Positions 24,300 to 39,200 are shown, numbered from the stretch's first letter. The stretch is 64,000 nucleotides of DNA from Enoplosus armatus (GCF_043641665.1 NC_092194.1:19767798-19831797); one strand, 5' to 3'. Numbers and translations: made by a program. Notes: generated from the letters alone by a model not told the origin.

Positions 24300-24545
24300 G
24301 CTTCCGGTGTGGCTGGTGATGTAACGTTTTGTCCTGAGGGGGGCGCCAGAGGAAAAGGAGGTCAGTGAAAGTGCAAATTGTTCATCCTCTCGGGAGCATG
24401 AATGTTCTCAGCAACTTTCACAACAGTCTTACATTGTGACATTTCTTGTTTGCAAGGTTGACATTATGGCCTGAGGGTGGTGCAAGAGGAAAGGGTTCAG
24501 TCTCTGGGGTGTGAGCAACCGAGAACGCCACAATTATAGTCTTCA
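24300..24545 (+). repeat. Tandem pair of a dispersed fish repeat
   Basis: CCTGAGGGGGGCGCCAGAGG around 24333 and CCTGAGGGTGGTGCAAGAGG around 24470 begin two related units about 135 bp apart. Each is followed by a TCATCCTCTCGGGAGCATGA-like or degenerate equivalent. The pattern resembles a widespread fish repeat and lies upstream of rpia. Confidence 0.5.
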
Positions 24546-26073
24546 GTCACCGGTGAGAGTCGTGTGTTTTTGATGGGATATGCAGAAGAAATAGATTTAA
24601 CTCTCTAAACCTCTGTTCCCTGTGTTCATACATCCTGTGTTCTCTGATGCCTTGTTTTCACTTCTCCAGCCTGTTATCTTCAGGGCGAAGTATTGATTTT
24701 TAGGGTCGATGTGATGCCAAAGTTTCACTGCTGATATTTTTTCAATATCTTACTTTGGGGAATATAAACATGTTTGCCTACAAACCCCTTTTTTTTTCAT
24801 TGAATGAAAAGGCCAAATTTTTACAGTTTGTTAAATCACAAGCATCTGTACAAAATCTTTGCATAAATATACATAAAATATAGTTTTTCAAAGACCACAT
24901 AAACAAGATTACAAATCTGACCTCACGTAAGTGCTAGCTTTCAGTATGTGACAGTTTTTGATACTACCTTTACACAAAGAGACTTGTTGAGCATCTCCGC
25001 AGCAGATTTGTAGACTGTAAATTCACTGCATACTCTGTGTAACCATTTAGCACATCTTGACAAAGTGTTTGGTTCAGCCTGATGGTAAACAAAAGGTCAA
25101 TAACATTACAAGGAATCCTCCTCTAAAGGCCATTAATATACAAATCAAGCACTGTGACAATCTGGACATTCATTTAGATATTTTGCTGTGGTCTAAATGA
25201 ACACACACGCACACACAGGTGTTTACATCACTACTACTTTTTATTTGGCAAACAGCTTGAGATAGTCTCTCTTTTTCAGTGTACAGTATATATACTATAG
25301 TAAACCAACACATTCTGTTTGATAACCATTTTTTTTTCTCGTTTTTACATATTACAGCTTACAAATATAGCTGATCTTTTTGACAAAATTACAGATTTTG
25401 TTTGACACCTAAATTAGTATGCTATATAAAAATCCACACATCTTACATTCATGATTAGAAAAAGTAGGCTATATGAAATCAGGAAAAGAAAAGAAGAAAA
25501 CAAAAACACCACAGCACGCAAATTTCAAACAAATCCAATTGGGAGGAGGGGAAGGGGGAGGTGGGGGGGGGGTCAAGGTTTCACAAACAGAGTAGTATGA
25601 CTTTCACTCTGAATCCAACATCAAGTCCTCTGAGAGAAGTTTGCTGCTATTCCAAAATCATCAGTACAGAGAAGATATCAAGGAACAACAACAATAATGT
25701 CACACAAGAAGGTTAAATCTCTGCTCTCGGTCCAAAGTTAGAAACTAATACCTTGCCATGGATTATAATGGATAGCTGATAGAAACTAAACTCTGCATTG
25801 CAAACTGTACATATTACTTCATACCTCACAATCTCTCTCTTCTCTCACTAGTGCTGCCTTAAGCCTTAGTCCAAGGATTATGTAAATGCTTCCCAGCTTT
25901 CCTTTCGCGCCTTGCTATCTCGGCATGAGACAGCTGCTTAAATTGGACATCTTTCTCACATCTGTAAGACAAAGTTGAACAGAACTGCATGAGGGAGCTG
26001 CCATTTGGATATTGGGAAAGCAACTAAACCGTAATAAAATCCTGCACTGAGAATGCCTCATTGACAGGTAGAC

Positions 26074-26104
26074 TTTTTTTTTTTTCTCTCTCTCTCTCTC
26101 TCTC
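26074..26104 (+). repeat. T run followed by (TC)n
   Basis: T12 and then about nine TC units, downstream of the slc4a11 stop. Confidence 0.85.
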
Positions 26105-27186
26105 CTTGATGTGTGCAATAATTGAATCAGCACGGAGCAGTTTTTGTACCATGACGATGGACTGAAAAGTTGCTGTCTTAAAAATACAGCTGGCCTCTTT
26201 TTGCTTCACTGATGGGTCCGCCTTTGCTGGGAAACCCGAATCTCACCGGTGAAGTTCTGTTTTTATACACAGTATTGCTGAATATTGAGCATTGCATTCG
26301 GTTTATTGAGAAGTTACTGCTTGACTTGCTATTTTTTTTTTTCTCGTGTAGGATACATGTCCATTGGCATCACATTGTATCAAAAACCCAGATGAGTCAT
26401 GCTTTTACGCAAACCAGTGCCTAGAAATGTTCTTTTTTTTTTTTTTTTGTCTTTTTGTACTGTAGATAACAAGATAATCTTTCCAGCGACTGGATTATTA
26501 CATGACAACGTTTGCAAGCATCGATCTAATCATAACATCTAAATAGAAAAACAAGACCAGATTATTCTAAAACTCATCTCTGAACACTGGTTCACAAAAA
26601 TAAAAATTAAAAAAAAAGGGATGCATTTCGTTGAATCCAAAGCCCACAAATGTTCATTTTATTTATTTTTATTTTTTTTACCTTTACCTGACTTTCATCT
26701 TTACTAGCAATGCACCAGAACTGTGTTGGACTTCGACATGGAGCTGGAAGGGACTTTGATATGTAAACACTGCGGCAAAGCCAGATGTAAGACAACACAC
26801 TCAAAATACGAGAATCAGTAACTGTGGAATGTAAAGGAGCAAACAGAGAATTACAGATTACGTTCCAGTTCGGGGTAAAAACACATAATTATAATTTCGT
26901 ACTTAAAAGATAAACTGTCATTATGATAAATAAATATTCTATTTCAATTTAACCTAAAATACATTTTTTTTTTGTATAGTGCCATAATATATTCTAATAT
27001 ATTCATAATTTGATAAAGATTTCACTATATGTTTTGGTTTGTGCTGTCGTTCTAAATAATTACATATAATATATACCTGTGGAATGTATTTTTTCATTAG
27101 GCTGAATACTTCAATTCAGCCTTAAAAACGAGGTTTTCTAAAGAGCTGGCAGGAAGCTAGATGAGGGACAGATTAGTAATGTCCAT

Positions 27187-27187
<1 letters not shown>

Positions 27188-27228
<41 letters not shown>
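27188..27228 (+). repeat. (CA)20 microsatellite
   Basis: About 20 uninterrupted CA units downstream of the slc4a11 stop, possibly within its 3' UTR. Confidence 0.9.
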
Positions 27229-27230
<2 letters not shown>

Positions 27231-28037
27231 CCTTTGTCCTCTCCTTAATGAACACTGACATTTGTTGGAATGACTTAGAAACTAAATATGTACGGGCACA
27301 AGTGTCCTTTATAGAAAAAGGGGGAATCACAGCTAAAAGGTGCAGGAATGTAAAGGTTTTAACACTGCACAACGACAGAATTACAAAAGGTAAAGATTTA
27401 CTTTGCAGTGGCCTAAATGCAGTCTTCTTACCAGTTAAGTCACCCATGGAAAAGTATTTAAGTACTTGTCAACACAGTGTACGTATGTAAAATTTACCCA
27501 AATGAGTGTAAAAACACAATGTGAGTGCAAAGTGTCAGAGAAGATATTGTTCATACTTAACATTGTGCCATTACACCTTTCTAAGTACTCTCCTGTATGT
27601 ACACTGGCAGCCTTTTTTATCACTTACACAGCATTAGTGAGTACTTTCAGCGCTGACCCATAGCTTAACACACAGATGAATACACTGCAGTAAAGATATT
27701 GTAAAATGCTTCAGTAAAATGTAAAGGTGTGTGAGGAGAACGTGGAGGTATGTGGCACTGAACGATCTGACGGGGTCAAACGGAGGTGAAACAGGGAGTT
27801 CTGGGCGGTCCAGTTTTTCGGTGGAACTTTTCCCCAGAGAGATGCTGTCTGTCCATGTTTGGAAAACATTTCCTACGGCTCTCATTTCTCCTCCTCACTC
27901 GACTACCCACATTTCCAGTGCTTCACCTGTGAGAATGTTCTTATCGGATACAAAAATCTAAACAGTCGGTATTTCTCCTTTTTGCTTCCATACAGTTTTG
28001 CATTGAAAAATACGTCTTTTTTTTTTTTTAATCCTCA

Positions 28038-28069
<32 letters not shown>

Positions 28070-28117
28070 AATGCTAGACGTCTTTTTTGTGGATCCAGAA
28101 CTCGTCTCCATCGGTAG

Positions 28118-28184
28118 CTACATGTGTTGGGCATCCATTATGTCCAAGTATTTGGCCTCAATGATATGAGGAAGCACGTTGTTC
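28118..28184 (-). CDS. slc4a11: slc4a11 last coding exon and stop
   Basis: It encodes [21 protein letters not shown] and TAG at 28120-28118. Human SLC4A11 ends in ...[20 protein letters not shown], so the C-terminus is complete and of normal length. The acceptor is GTTTAG, entering in phase 2. Confidence 0.95.
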
Positions 28185-30672
28185 CTAAACACAGAGCAGA
28201 CAGAGTTTATGTCAGTTGTTACCAGCGACAAAGAAGAACAGAAAACATAAGAAGAAAAAACAAAACACACCATCAAAATGTCAGATCTTATCAGACGAGA
28301 TTCATCACTTCCTTCTCAGTTGTACCAGTGAACCGGAGAGAAAACCAGCGATACAGTGGTGGCTGATATACTGAAGTATGTGAGTGTGAACAACAAAATG
28401 ATACTTTGCATGGAAGAAGTGGAAATGTTTTTAATGTTAAGACAGCACAAGAAAGGCACAAGTCCAAACTGGACACGATGTCTGTTTTTAGATCAACAAT
28501 GGATGAAATGACCAAATGTGTGTGAAAAGGTGTTGAACTCAGAGGGAATTATCACCGGACTCTGCAGTTCCCTCAGCTCTACAGAGCATTTTAACGCCTT
28601 GCAAATAGTTTTGGTTCAGTCTCACTGTTTTAATGAGTGTTGTTTCAAGATGCAGCTGTTTTTAGTAAAAAATAAATAAAATAAAGAGACGTTACCTACT
28701 GTTCACTACCAGCACCAAACAACTGTTGGTGAACATAGTGGAGCATTTACCAGCTAAAGATGGTAATGAATGTTTCAGTAAACTGGGGTAAAACAAACTT
28801 TGAAGTCAAACCAAATCAATAGGAAAATAAGAATGCTTAAACTTTGAAAAGTTTACTTTACATTCTTCACAGTTTAACAGTTGCAAACCATCATTTTTTA
28901 TTGACGATATCCCGCTAGTTTGATGCTATAAGGGTGCAGGTAAATTATTCTGAGAATTTACAAATATCATGTATAATGCACTGCACCCATCTGCTGTTAG
29001 TGCTGCAGACACACACCATGTTTAGTATGTGTGTGATGAACTGCAGATATTTCCAGGTGAAACACTTTAAACCTCGTTGTAGGATTGAAATATGTAAGTA
29101 ATAAAACTACTTTATTCCCCAAAAAGGTGCTGTGTAGAGATATATTGGGTGGTGGCAACAACAGCAACATGTCCACAGATTTTACTGAGGCTGAAGCACG
29201 TTTCCATCGGAGGCAGATTCAGGTCACAGCACTCGTTACCCGCGTGCTGCTCCATGTCATCCTGCTTTAAAGCACTTGACAAAATCATTTTCGGGGACAA
29301 AATTGCAGCAGTCGTACCTGATTGGAATTAGCAGGATCATGAGCAGAGGGAAGATCATCTTCATGTACGGTATCGGGTACATGCCAAACGTACACAGGAT
29401 CAGCAGCTGCATCATCTGCAGGAAGGTGAAGTAGTGGATCTTTCTCTGGGGCACTTTGCGTATGTAGTGGGTGGGCGGGTAAGACGTCTGCAGGAGGGGA
29501 GAGGATCAGGACAGATTAAAATACAATCTACCCTGAGGTTATTTTCCTCACCGTCCTCAGGTCTCCTGCAGTCTTGAAGAAATGACTAAAGGAAGTGAAA
29601 GGCCCACACACCTCTAAGAAGTGCGGGTGTTAGATCGTAAATAACAGTTAGCTTTCAGTGGAGGCTTTCTTATAAAGTACAATACGTGTATTTATAGCGT
29701 GAGGGTCTCCTGTGAATGTACAGGAGAGAAGCTGCTGGTATTCTTGTAAACCTGCGCTCGATAAGATTCTCATATAAAAATACACCTGTCTTTCCAGTCT
29801 AAGTGAAGCTGCGACAAAAACAAACTCGTCTCCCCCCTAACTGATAAATCAGAAGTTACCAGATACCTCTGCCAAATAAAACCATTTCACAATCCTAATT
29901 ACCACCTGCAGTCGTTACGACATCTGGAATGTACAAGAACAAGACTCGCTCCACAGTTGAGGCCTTAAAATGTGTCTCATCAAGCAAAATTAACTTGATT
30001 TTCCCATTTTAGAGAGATTCTGTTTCATGTTGGATATTGTAATAAAGATGTCTTATAATCACATCTACTCCTAAGTTCCCACATCACATCGTGAGTTGCA
30101 TACTGCACCAATGATTGGCTTTATATACAGTATATGTTCAGTACATGTTAAACTGAGATTTAAGGTGAGCGCAGAGACACTTCAGCAGGTGAATGTGAAA
30201 AACATCATTCTGCAGAGGGAAGCTCAAACATCCAAGTTACCGCTCACTGCCATTTGGAGGCGCCAGTGTGTGAAAAACAGAGGAAAATGGCATGTGTTGC
30301 TTCCAGTGGGAAGGTTAAATCGGACACACGAGAGAGGAGATTCTTGTAGATTTCCTTTTTGGGAAGAATGTTTTGAAAATATTAGATTTTATGTGTAAAT
30401 CTGGGCGACCATTTTAAAGAGTTCAGCAGTGGGATAATGAATAAAGATACTAATGTCAATTTACTGGCTGATCTGTCTTAATTCTCTAAACCCTACCCAC
30501 CTGGTATTCTGAGTAGATTAGAACAAACAAAAAATTATATTTGCAAATATTATTTGACTCAGGTCTGGTCCTCCAGCACCGGGCACCCAGTCAACCGTTT
30601 GATCTGCAGAGCCCTGCAATCGACATATGGTCACACACACACACACACACTTATTCAGTCAACCTCTTACAC

Positions 30673-30703
<31 letters not shown>

Positions 30704-33184
30704 TCTCACCTGCTCCTTGAGGAGGAGAGCCATGCGGTCGCACATCTGGTTTCCGTCGATGGAGGTGAGGGCGATGTAGAGGAAGAGGCCGTACAGGACG
30801 GGTTTGGGGATCCACTGCAGCGGGAGGGGCAGCAGCAGCACCGACACGCCGATGAAGATGTTGGCAGTCAGAGACGTCAGCCGGGTCTCCTTCACCTGGA
30901 CGATACTGAGGAGACACACACACACACACACACACAATAACGCACACAAATGAATGGCTACTGGAAAGCACACAATTGTTTCATACAATGCAACAGACAA
31001 CATTTTTCCCAGGATTTTCTTATCAGTGTTCCGGCACATTTTCCATTCGAAAACATCTCAGTTTTCTAGAGCAAATTTCCAGAGTTTGAGGGAAGTATAT
31101 ATTTGGTCTAATCTTGGACTGTGGTGAACAAAATCATTATTTACATATGACAGTATTTATGAAACATCATCGACAGGCCCTGTTTCTTCTTTTCATGACC
31201 GCCTTTGGTCCCGCACAATGAAAAACTCCCTTCACTTGTTCTGACGTCTTGACTTTGTCCTCTGATGAGTGTCACGAGATCTTATGGCCACATGGCTCCT
31301 CATGTTCTTTGTATTTAAAGCGTATATACATGTTCTATGATTACATATGGTCTAATTTAATGCCCATTTGTCTGTTTAGGCATCCTTTGATGCAACGTGT
31401 TCGTGGCTGTGCAGGCTGGGCTTAAAATGGCCTATTCCCTCGGTGTAGTTTTGTGCTGGACAGTGTCTACAATGTAGAATTAGGTTTGTCTTGTCTAGTG
31501 TATTGCATAAAGTGAAACATCCATCCATCCTGTCTGGAGAAGGGTGAAGCTAGTGAAAGCAAACGCATTCATTCAATAAGTGGTTCCTAACCTGGTGCTT
31601 AAGACCTAATTAAACATAATTAGTGAGATAGAAAAGAAGCTATTCTTCCTCTAACTTTTCTTTTCTTTTTCTTGAATAGCGTTACCTCTTCAGACCTCTA
31701 AAGAGTATTCAAATGAGACAATCTTAGTCTTTGGTTGAACAGTTCACAGCTCATGGCTCATATGCAACATGTATTGCTTCTCTTTCCAGGCTTCAAACTG
31801 AGGGAGACAGTACTTTTGAGGTTGTGGCTCCTTAACTTTGGAACTCTCTCCCTTTGAACTTTAGGAGACACTGTGGACACCTTTAAAAAGCAGCTCAAAA
31901 TCCACCTCTTTAGACTTTATTTATTATATTCATGTCCTTTTCACTCTTCTTAAGTCTGTATTTTATGTCTCTTGCTTCATTTGCATTTTCATTGTGGAGC
32001 ACTTCTGATGTTGATGTTCTGCTCTTGAAAGGTGCTTTATAAGTAAACCAACTTACTTCTTAAATGTTGACACATTAAAAAGGTTGGGAACCACTGCCTG
32101 AAGTAACTTTCTTCACAGAAAATCAGATTTGGACATTTGGAATATTAATTTCCAGACATATACTTCCAAGAGCCCTGGATTGCACATTTTTCTACAACCA
32201 ATATCTCTAATTAGATCTCCTGTTCTTTTAGAAATTGCCCCCCTATGCCCCATTTATCACACTTGACTACTTAACAAATCCTGAATATATGCTAACTACA
32301 ACTTTGCACATATCTGTCTGCCAGAATGATGAACTTAATCCTCTCATCTCTTAAAAACTCCCTCACCTCTTCCACCCGGAGAGAAAATGGTTAGTTACAT
32401 AGTAATCATGCAATCAGGGAAGAGCAGGATACAGTAGCCTGCAACACCAAATTACAGTCACCACACGCTCTGAAGACGACCTTTAATTGAGCGTCTGATT
32501 AGCGCCGGCGATGAGAGGGCGGGCAACTCACGTCTCATAGAGATGCCCCCCCTCCACGCGCTGCTCCACAAAAGCCAGCTGGCGCACATGGAGGGTGGAG
32601 TGGGGGAAGGCGGCGTGCATCCAGGGCAACCCCAGCACCGACATCAGTATGTTAATGAGCCCAGAGAGCATCAGGTCCCAGTGATACGCAGTGCCCTTCA
32701 GCAACCTGAGGAGCAACACAACTGTTACAGTCAACAACAACATACTGCACCACAACAGCTCAAGGAAAACACACACACACACACACACACAGACAGAGAT
32801 GTAAAAAGAAAATACAGTAATATTTAGAAGTGAGCACATGTGACAGTAGTCAACACACACAAATACAAAGGGCATCATTCTCCTAAGGTTAGCGGTGCCC
32901 TTCAACACAACCTGAATAAACCCGCTAATATGTTTCACTAATTCTTCTCATTCAACATTCGAGAGAATCCGTGTGCACGTTGTGCATCCTCTCGTGTTTT
33001 CATACGAAGCAAATCGATCGATATGTCACTGGTGATGACATCATAAGCCGAGCGTGACATTACAGTAACTTTACGTAAAAAAAAGTTGACTGCGACCTTT
33101 ATGATGCCACACAACATTTTGCTGCACATGTTAGTGAGGGATCACTGCTGTGCATCTTCCCTGCCTCCCGCTCTGTAGGAGGGC

Positions 33185-33228
<44 letters not shown>

Positions 33229-36200
33229 TGTCTGCGTGTCTTTTGGGGGAGGTTTAACTGTGAATAGGTTGTGTGAGGGCAGGCAAGTGTCTACGGCAAT
33301 CGTTCTGTAAAGAAACATCAACACACTGATCATCCAAGCGTCCTGCTGATGCGCCCTTGAGCGTGTCATTGAAACCAGCACGCTGTAAATCACTCTGAAT
33401 AACAACTTAAATAAATAACTAACTGGTTATCAAGCTGTATTTTCATCTATTATTCTTCACTGTATGTTTACTCACATAACAATGACAGATGTTTTAAATA
33501 AATATATTATGACAGAAAACAAAGACGAGATGCAATAAAAGGTCTGTGCAGGTGGAAAAAAAGTCCAATAAACATCTTAAATTTAAAGCAAATAAAGGAA
33601 AGCACCAGATAAGGAACAGAAACAGCCTCAACCTTTTCCACATGAGGGATGAAGTGATACAGCAAATACCAACCTTTGCTTTGATGTTAGCTAAAATCTG
33701 TTGTGGAGAGTAACTAAGATCACAATAGTAGAATTTATAGAACAATATGAAAATAGTGTTGAGCAGATCAATACTCTCAGAAAACACACTTTCTTACGCT
33801 ATAGCAGCCTTTGTTTTGCCTTCCGGTGACATTTAGATTAATTAATTTCTGCGCAACAAATGTAGAAGATGAAAGGTTGAAATTCCATCATTATAGATTT
33901 TGACTGTAGGGTTGGTTGATGGCTGGTGGCTCTAAATTGTTCCGTCCAATGCAAATTTAGAAGAACAGGGTAAAAGCCCAACGTCGTGTTTTGGCTCTGA
34001 GGCTTCTTCAGAGCTCCCTGACTGCGACAATTTGACTCAGATGTCAAGTTTCTGGCTGAGTTCATCTCCTCTCCCTAACAGACCGGCAAATATCCGGTTT
34101 CAGCAGATCCCAAAGTGGGGTCAGTGGATCCCCAAAGGTCCTTGGTGGCTTTTTGAAGAGTCATGGAAAGAGTTTAAGCCACTTGTGACCTGGGATCCCG
34201 GGTTTCACCCTCGCTAATAACTTTAAGCCAGATAAGAAACAAAGCTCGAGATGGGTGCTTGGTAAACCTCTACCTGTTCTCTGGGGCATTGGTCAGCGAG
34301 ACGACAATGTTCTGGTCGATGAAGATGAGGAGGGCCAGGAGGAAGCCCAGGCCCATGGCGCTGACAACGTTCATGGCTGACAGCCGCTCAAATGGGGCCA
34401 CTTTGAAGATGGGCCGGTCATGAACTTTAAAGACGGGAACTGTTTAAAGGAGAAGAGAAAATATTACAACTACATGCTGAAATATTAGTCAATTAATCAA
34501 TGACTCAATCGACAGAAAATAAATGGCATATGTTGATATTTTGAAACATCCGCTGATTCCAGCTTCTCTAATATGAGAATTTGCTTTGTTTTTCTTATTT
34601 GATAGTAAATTGAATGTGTTTGGGTTTTGGGGAGGACTCACTTTCGGCTCTGGGACAGTTTTCACTATTTTCTGGACAAAACAATAGATCGATTAATCGA
34701 GAAAATAACCTGCAGATTAACTGAAATATAATTTAAAAAATCCTTTAGCTGCACACCTAATCACAACTATTACTACACTAGTGTCATTCAGCAGTTAGAT
34801 TTTTCTGAATGTGTTCTCACTTTGTTAGATAACAGCAGCTTCGGACGTGACCGACCTGATTACATCTCTATAATAGCTAAGTTATAAACACTGGTTTGGC
34901 TTAAATGGTGACAGGAGTCCATCTTCACAAACATATCTGTCTCTCAAACTGTTGTGATGACTCACGTTTTCACACCAACAATCGTTTCCTAAGAGTGGCT
35001 GGATGTTTTTCAAACGCTCGGTTCCTCATTTAGGACTGTATCCCCTCAAATGCTGCTGAATTAAGTGCAGTTGGTTAAATTTAGGAAGACATGACAATAC
35101 AATAATGGGTCTATTATCTTATGACTTATTGTCTCTGGAGGTAAAGCACTTAAATTTAAATTCACTTGAGGGTTTGGCGCTGGTCTCTGTGTTTCTGTGT
35201 CGACCCCTGGAGAACAGCTGCTGCCTTGGCAACAATGAATGGAGATTCAAAATGATGCTAAACAATAGAGGATACAAACTGAAAATCTCCAATGTGTTTT
35301 GGCCTGTGCCTTGATTAAGGAACATAAAAAGACAATAAAGGCACCAAATAAGGTGTGTGGGGGGGGGGGGCTCGCAGTTAGACAGCCTGTCTTGGAAGTA
35401 AACAGGCTATAAGTTTGAGCCCTTCAGCAGGTCTGGACCAGAATCCAAAACCCTGTTGTGTAAATGTATCCCAAAACACAAAAAGACAGCTGACCTGCAA
35501 CCAGCTTTTTTAAAATTACTCATAATTAAAACTGTGACAATAACAAACAAACTGTGCGCTGCAATTCAGAGTATTTTAACACAAAACACAGCTGCTAATC
35601 ACTTCATCATTCATTAAAAAGCTGTGAGAAAACATATATGTGCATGTGGTGTAGAGTTTCCATGTGGGAGGAGATATTTTGGGCGTCTGACCATTTTCTG
35701 CATAGACAATAATGGTGACGGACAATTGTAGCATTTCAGGCACGAAACTCCCGGTCGAATCACACAAAAGATGAGCTACTGTGTTATAAAATATCTGGTT
35801 CTTTGATGCACAGTCAAAGGCACGAGTCCGTGTTAATAAAAAAGTAAGGAAGAGGTTCATTGGTGTCGTAGCGTTTAGAGTTGAGATAAGTAAAGCTGAT
35901 GTCAGCGACATAAATCTACAGTGTCATTCAATTATTCAAAAGGCTCCCGTGTTTCTATGTTGAGAAATATTGAGGGTATTATTAAAAGAAAACGCTGAAA
36001 TTGTCATTCAGGATGGGAAAATATTCCCCTCTTATCGACTCTATGGAACATCAAGGTCACGGAAACATGGAGGGTCATTACAGAGGCCATGTTTGTGATT
36101 TACACTGCTGCTCTTCAATTTAAAAATCTAAAATATCAATATAAAAGCTTAATGTACATACAGGATGACCAGAAACCTCACAACAACTCTGGTGTGCAAC

Positions 36201-39200
36201 GTCTTGCTCATTAGAAATGACCACTGTGTACGATTTGATCCTGACAATTTCATAATAAAATGCAGCCATGACCACATTTCAACAAGGACCATGTGTACTG
36301 CAGTAAATCTAGGATGATGAAGGACCTAATTTCACTAAACTGTCTTGATTTTTAGAGTAAAGACTCCAGAGTTTTGCATGTTGAATCTCTCCTCAATCTA
36401 AAAGTGTAACGACAGTTTAGGTGAAAACAGACTGCGGTCACGTTTGTTGCAGGCCGATAGACACGCACACACTATGATTAGACTGTACAGTTTTATATGG
36501 CATGGAAAATCTGTAGCGTCTGGTGAAGCAACAAATGATACTAACGCTCGATGTCACTGAAAATGTAGGAGCCGATGAAGGAGAACAGGAGCACTGAGAT
36601 CGGCAGGGCGCAGTCCGACATCACCTCCCTCACTTTGGCATGCAGGAATGGACTGAAAGAGAGAGAGAGAGAGAGAGAGAGTGGAGGAGGGAGTGAGTGA
36701 GGAGAGACAAATAATAGAGGAATACAATTACTGTGGACAAGACAAGGACAATGGCTGCAATCCTGACACTGCTTAAGTACCTTGGTTCGCCTTTTGCTTA
36801 CACAATTGAATCTGGCTTTGAGGTTGATTTGATTACTGGGAGCAATCAGAAGTAGAATATTAATGCTTATTAAATCACAGGCTGGAACAGAACCTGCGAC
36901 AGTAAAGGGAGCTTAGTAAGAGCCCGTCTGGAAAGTTCCTGCAAGCTCTGTCATTCCTGACAATCTTTAGAGTCAAGGGCCAACTCAGCAGTATTCGCTC
37001 TAGCCGGGAGTGTTCCCATCCAAACACGATTTAAACTTCTCCAGTGATTTATCTTAAGAGTGCTGCAGCGTTGCAGTGCTGAACGTACCTCCTTTTGAAC
37101 TGGTAGAGGGTGTAGCCCATCCATAATGTCCCGAGCATCAGCAGGAGGCAGAGCACAGGCCTCTCTCGAGAGCACTGGATGAAGGATTCAGGGATGGCGC
37201 TGAGAGCCAACCCGGCCGCCACCTCGCTCCTGTTCCCCCTGAGCAGGTCGGCGCCCTGAGGGAAGTTCTCTATGCTACTGTTAGCCAGCGTTGGGGCATT
37301 GTAGTACCTGTGAAAGACTGAAATCACATCCACAGTGTTTAGTTAAGCTGAGAACGGACCTGAAATTACTACTTCCAGCTACATATGCAGATTTCTGGCT
37401 CTAGGGTTGCCTGCCCGTAGGTTGACATTTGTGGTCCTACTCATAGCATACATGGTTTGACACCAAATACCTGCAAAACAACTAAGATGGTGAACATTAT
37501 ACCTACCAAACATCAGCATGTTAGCATCATCATTGTGAGAATGCTAGCATGCAGTAATTAGTAATTACAGAGGAAAACACACTGAACGATGGTTAGACTT
37601 TGAGTATGGACTTGTTGCTCGGTTAACACCGAAATCCTGCAAGAAATCTTGTATGTGACGCGAACAAACAGCCTTTAAAAAAAGTTTGTGCTGCAATCAG
37701 GACAGAAACCAAAAAAAAAAATTTGTCGTTGGTAAAATGTTGGATAAGGAGAGACATGGGCGACAGGGACTGTAAAGTCTGCAGGGAGAGCAGAAGGAGG
37801 CTCATAAAAGTGAGATAAACCTCAGCTGAGCTGTGACTCTGCACTGAAACCTGATCGACTGGATCGTAAAAAATACTCGCTCGAGGCACACAGCGCCATT
37901 TTGCTTGTTTTTGGCTCACATACAGTAAATATAAAATATGTTTAAAATCATCTTAATGAGAATGACCAAAGGTCAAAAGATTAGAAACCTTAAACACCTT
38001 CCTTAAATCACTGCAACACCAGCTAGCTGTACCAGACTATCAGACCCGGTCATGTTGAAGGCTGGGATGTTAAACTCTGTAGAGCAATGCTTTTACAACT
38101 ATCTTAAATAAGAGGAAAGAAATAATTTCTCTCATCGCTTTCACTAGAGAGTGTGTGACACGACCTGCATGCTGCTCCCTCCGCAGGCCTTCTCATCAAA
38201 CCAGGAGAAAAGTTATGCAGCGAGCAAAGTTGTACAGGAGACTGGATACACACCCAAAAACGTATTCATTCATGTTACTGCAAAATACTCGGGACGAAAA
38301 GTGTCAACAAAATGGCATAGGTTAATGTTATGGTAATGGCATATGAGCTCGGAGCGTATTTTACAAATGGTTTCCTGAAAATTGGCAATCTCCAAAACAG
38401 GACAACATCGCATTCAAAATAAATTACATTCTGCTATCGTCATCTCATTTTTTGGAAATTAAATTGTGTAAAATATTTATGATATACTAAGATGAGGTGC
38501 AGTAAAGGCAGGGGTGGTGTAATATGGCTGCAGGCTGGGCTCGAAATCTGGATTGATTAATTTAGTACTCAGTATCTCTCTAAGTCTGTTGACCCACCAG
38601 AGTAACACTGGAACTAATGCGTTTTCTTCTGTCTGTCCAACACTGAACTCTCTGCAAGTCCCTGTTTCTAGAGGAGTTAACTAATCAGTTGTTTGGGTCT
38701 TGGTTGTTGTCTTTTATGGTCTACTTTCAGGTCATTCATGATGAGTTGTTTGTGATTACTGGAAATGTATATTTGGCATCATAATAATATTCAAAAATAC
38801 ACTTTAATACACTTCAGATTTTAAGAGATTCTTCTGAATGACTGCTTTCATCTGCAGAGGGACAATAATAGTGGGGACAAAAAACTGTTTTACAGTTTTT
38901 AATTAAAATGACTAAATGATTAGTTGAAGAGATCTTATGACAATCAGTCAACAAAGGATTCTTCAGTCGAGGACAGCCACGCTAATTAGTGAGCCGCACA
39001 CTTAAATTATAATCTAAGAAATGCACCTATAACACAGTGTAAATGCTCATTCTTTTGGGGATCTGCAGATGTCTTGTAAAAATCAGACATGAGTTTGAGG
39101 CTGACACTCTGGCAAAGACAGGAGTGGTGGTGGGTCTGACAGCAGGTATGATGACTACAAGCTCTTCATTTACGTAGCCAAAGTGCCAGTAAAGTGGCAG

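Larger units (their letters stand above)
24900..28117 (-). other. slc4a11 3' UTR and intergenic DNA
   Basis: This AT-rich DNA follows the slc4a11 stop and contains no plausible exon. Possible polyadenylation signals on the gene strand (TTTATT on the plus strand) occur near 26658, 26302 and 25240, so the 3' UTR could be about 1.5 to 2.9 kb. Sequence alone does not decide. Microsatellites at 26074-26104 and 27188-27228 fall in this stretch. Confidence 0.35.
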
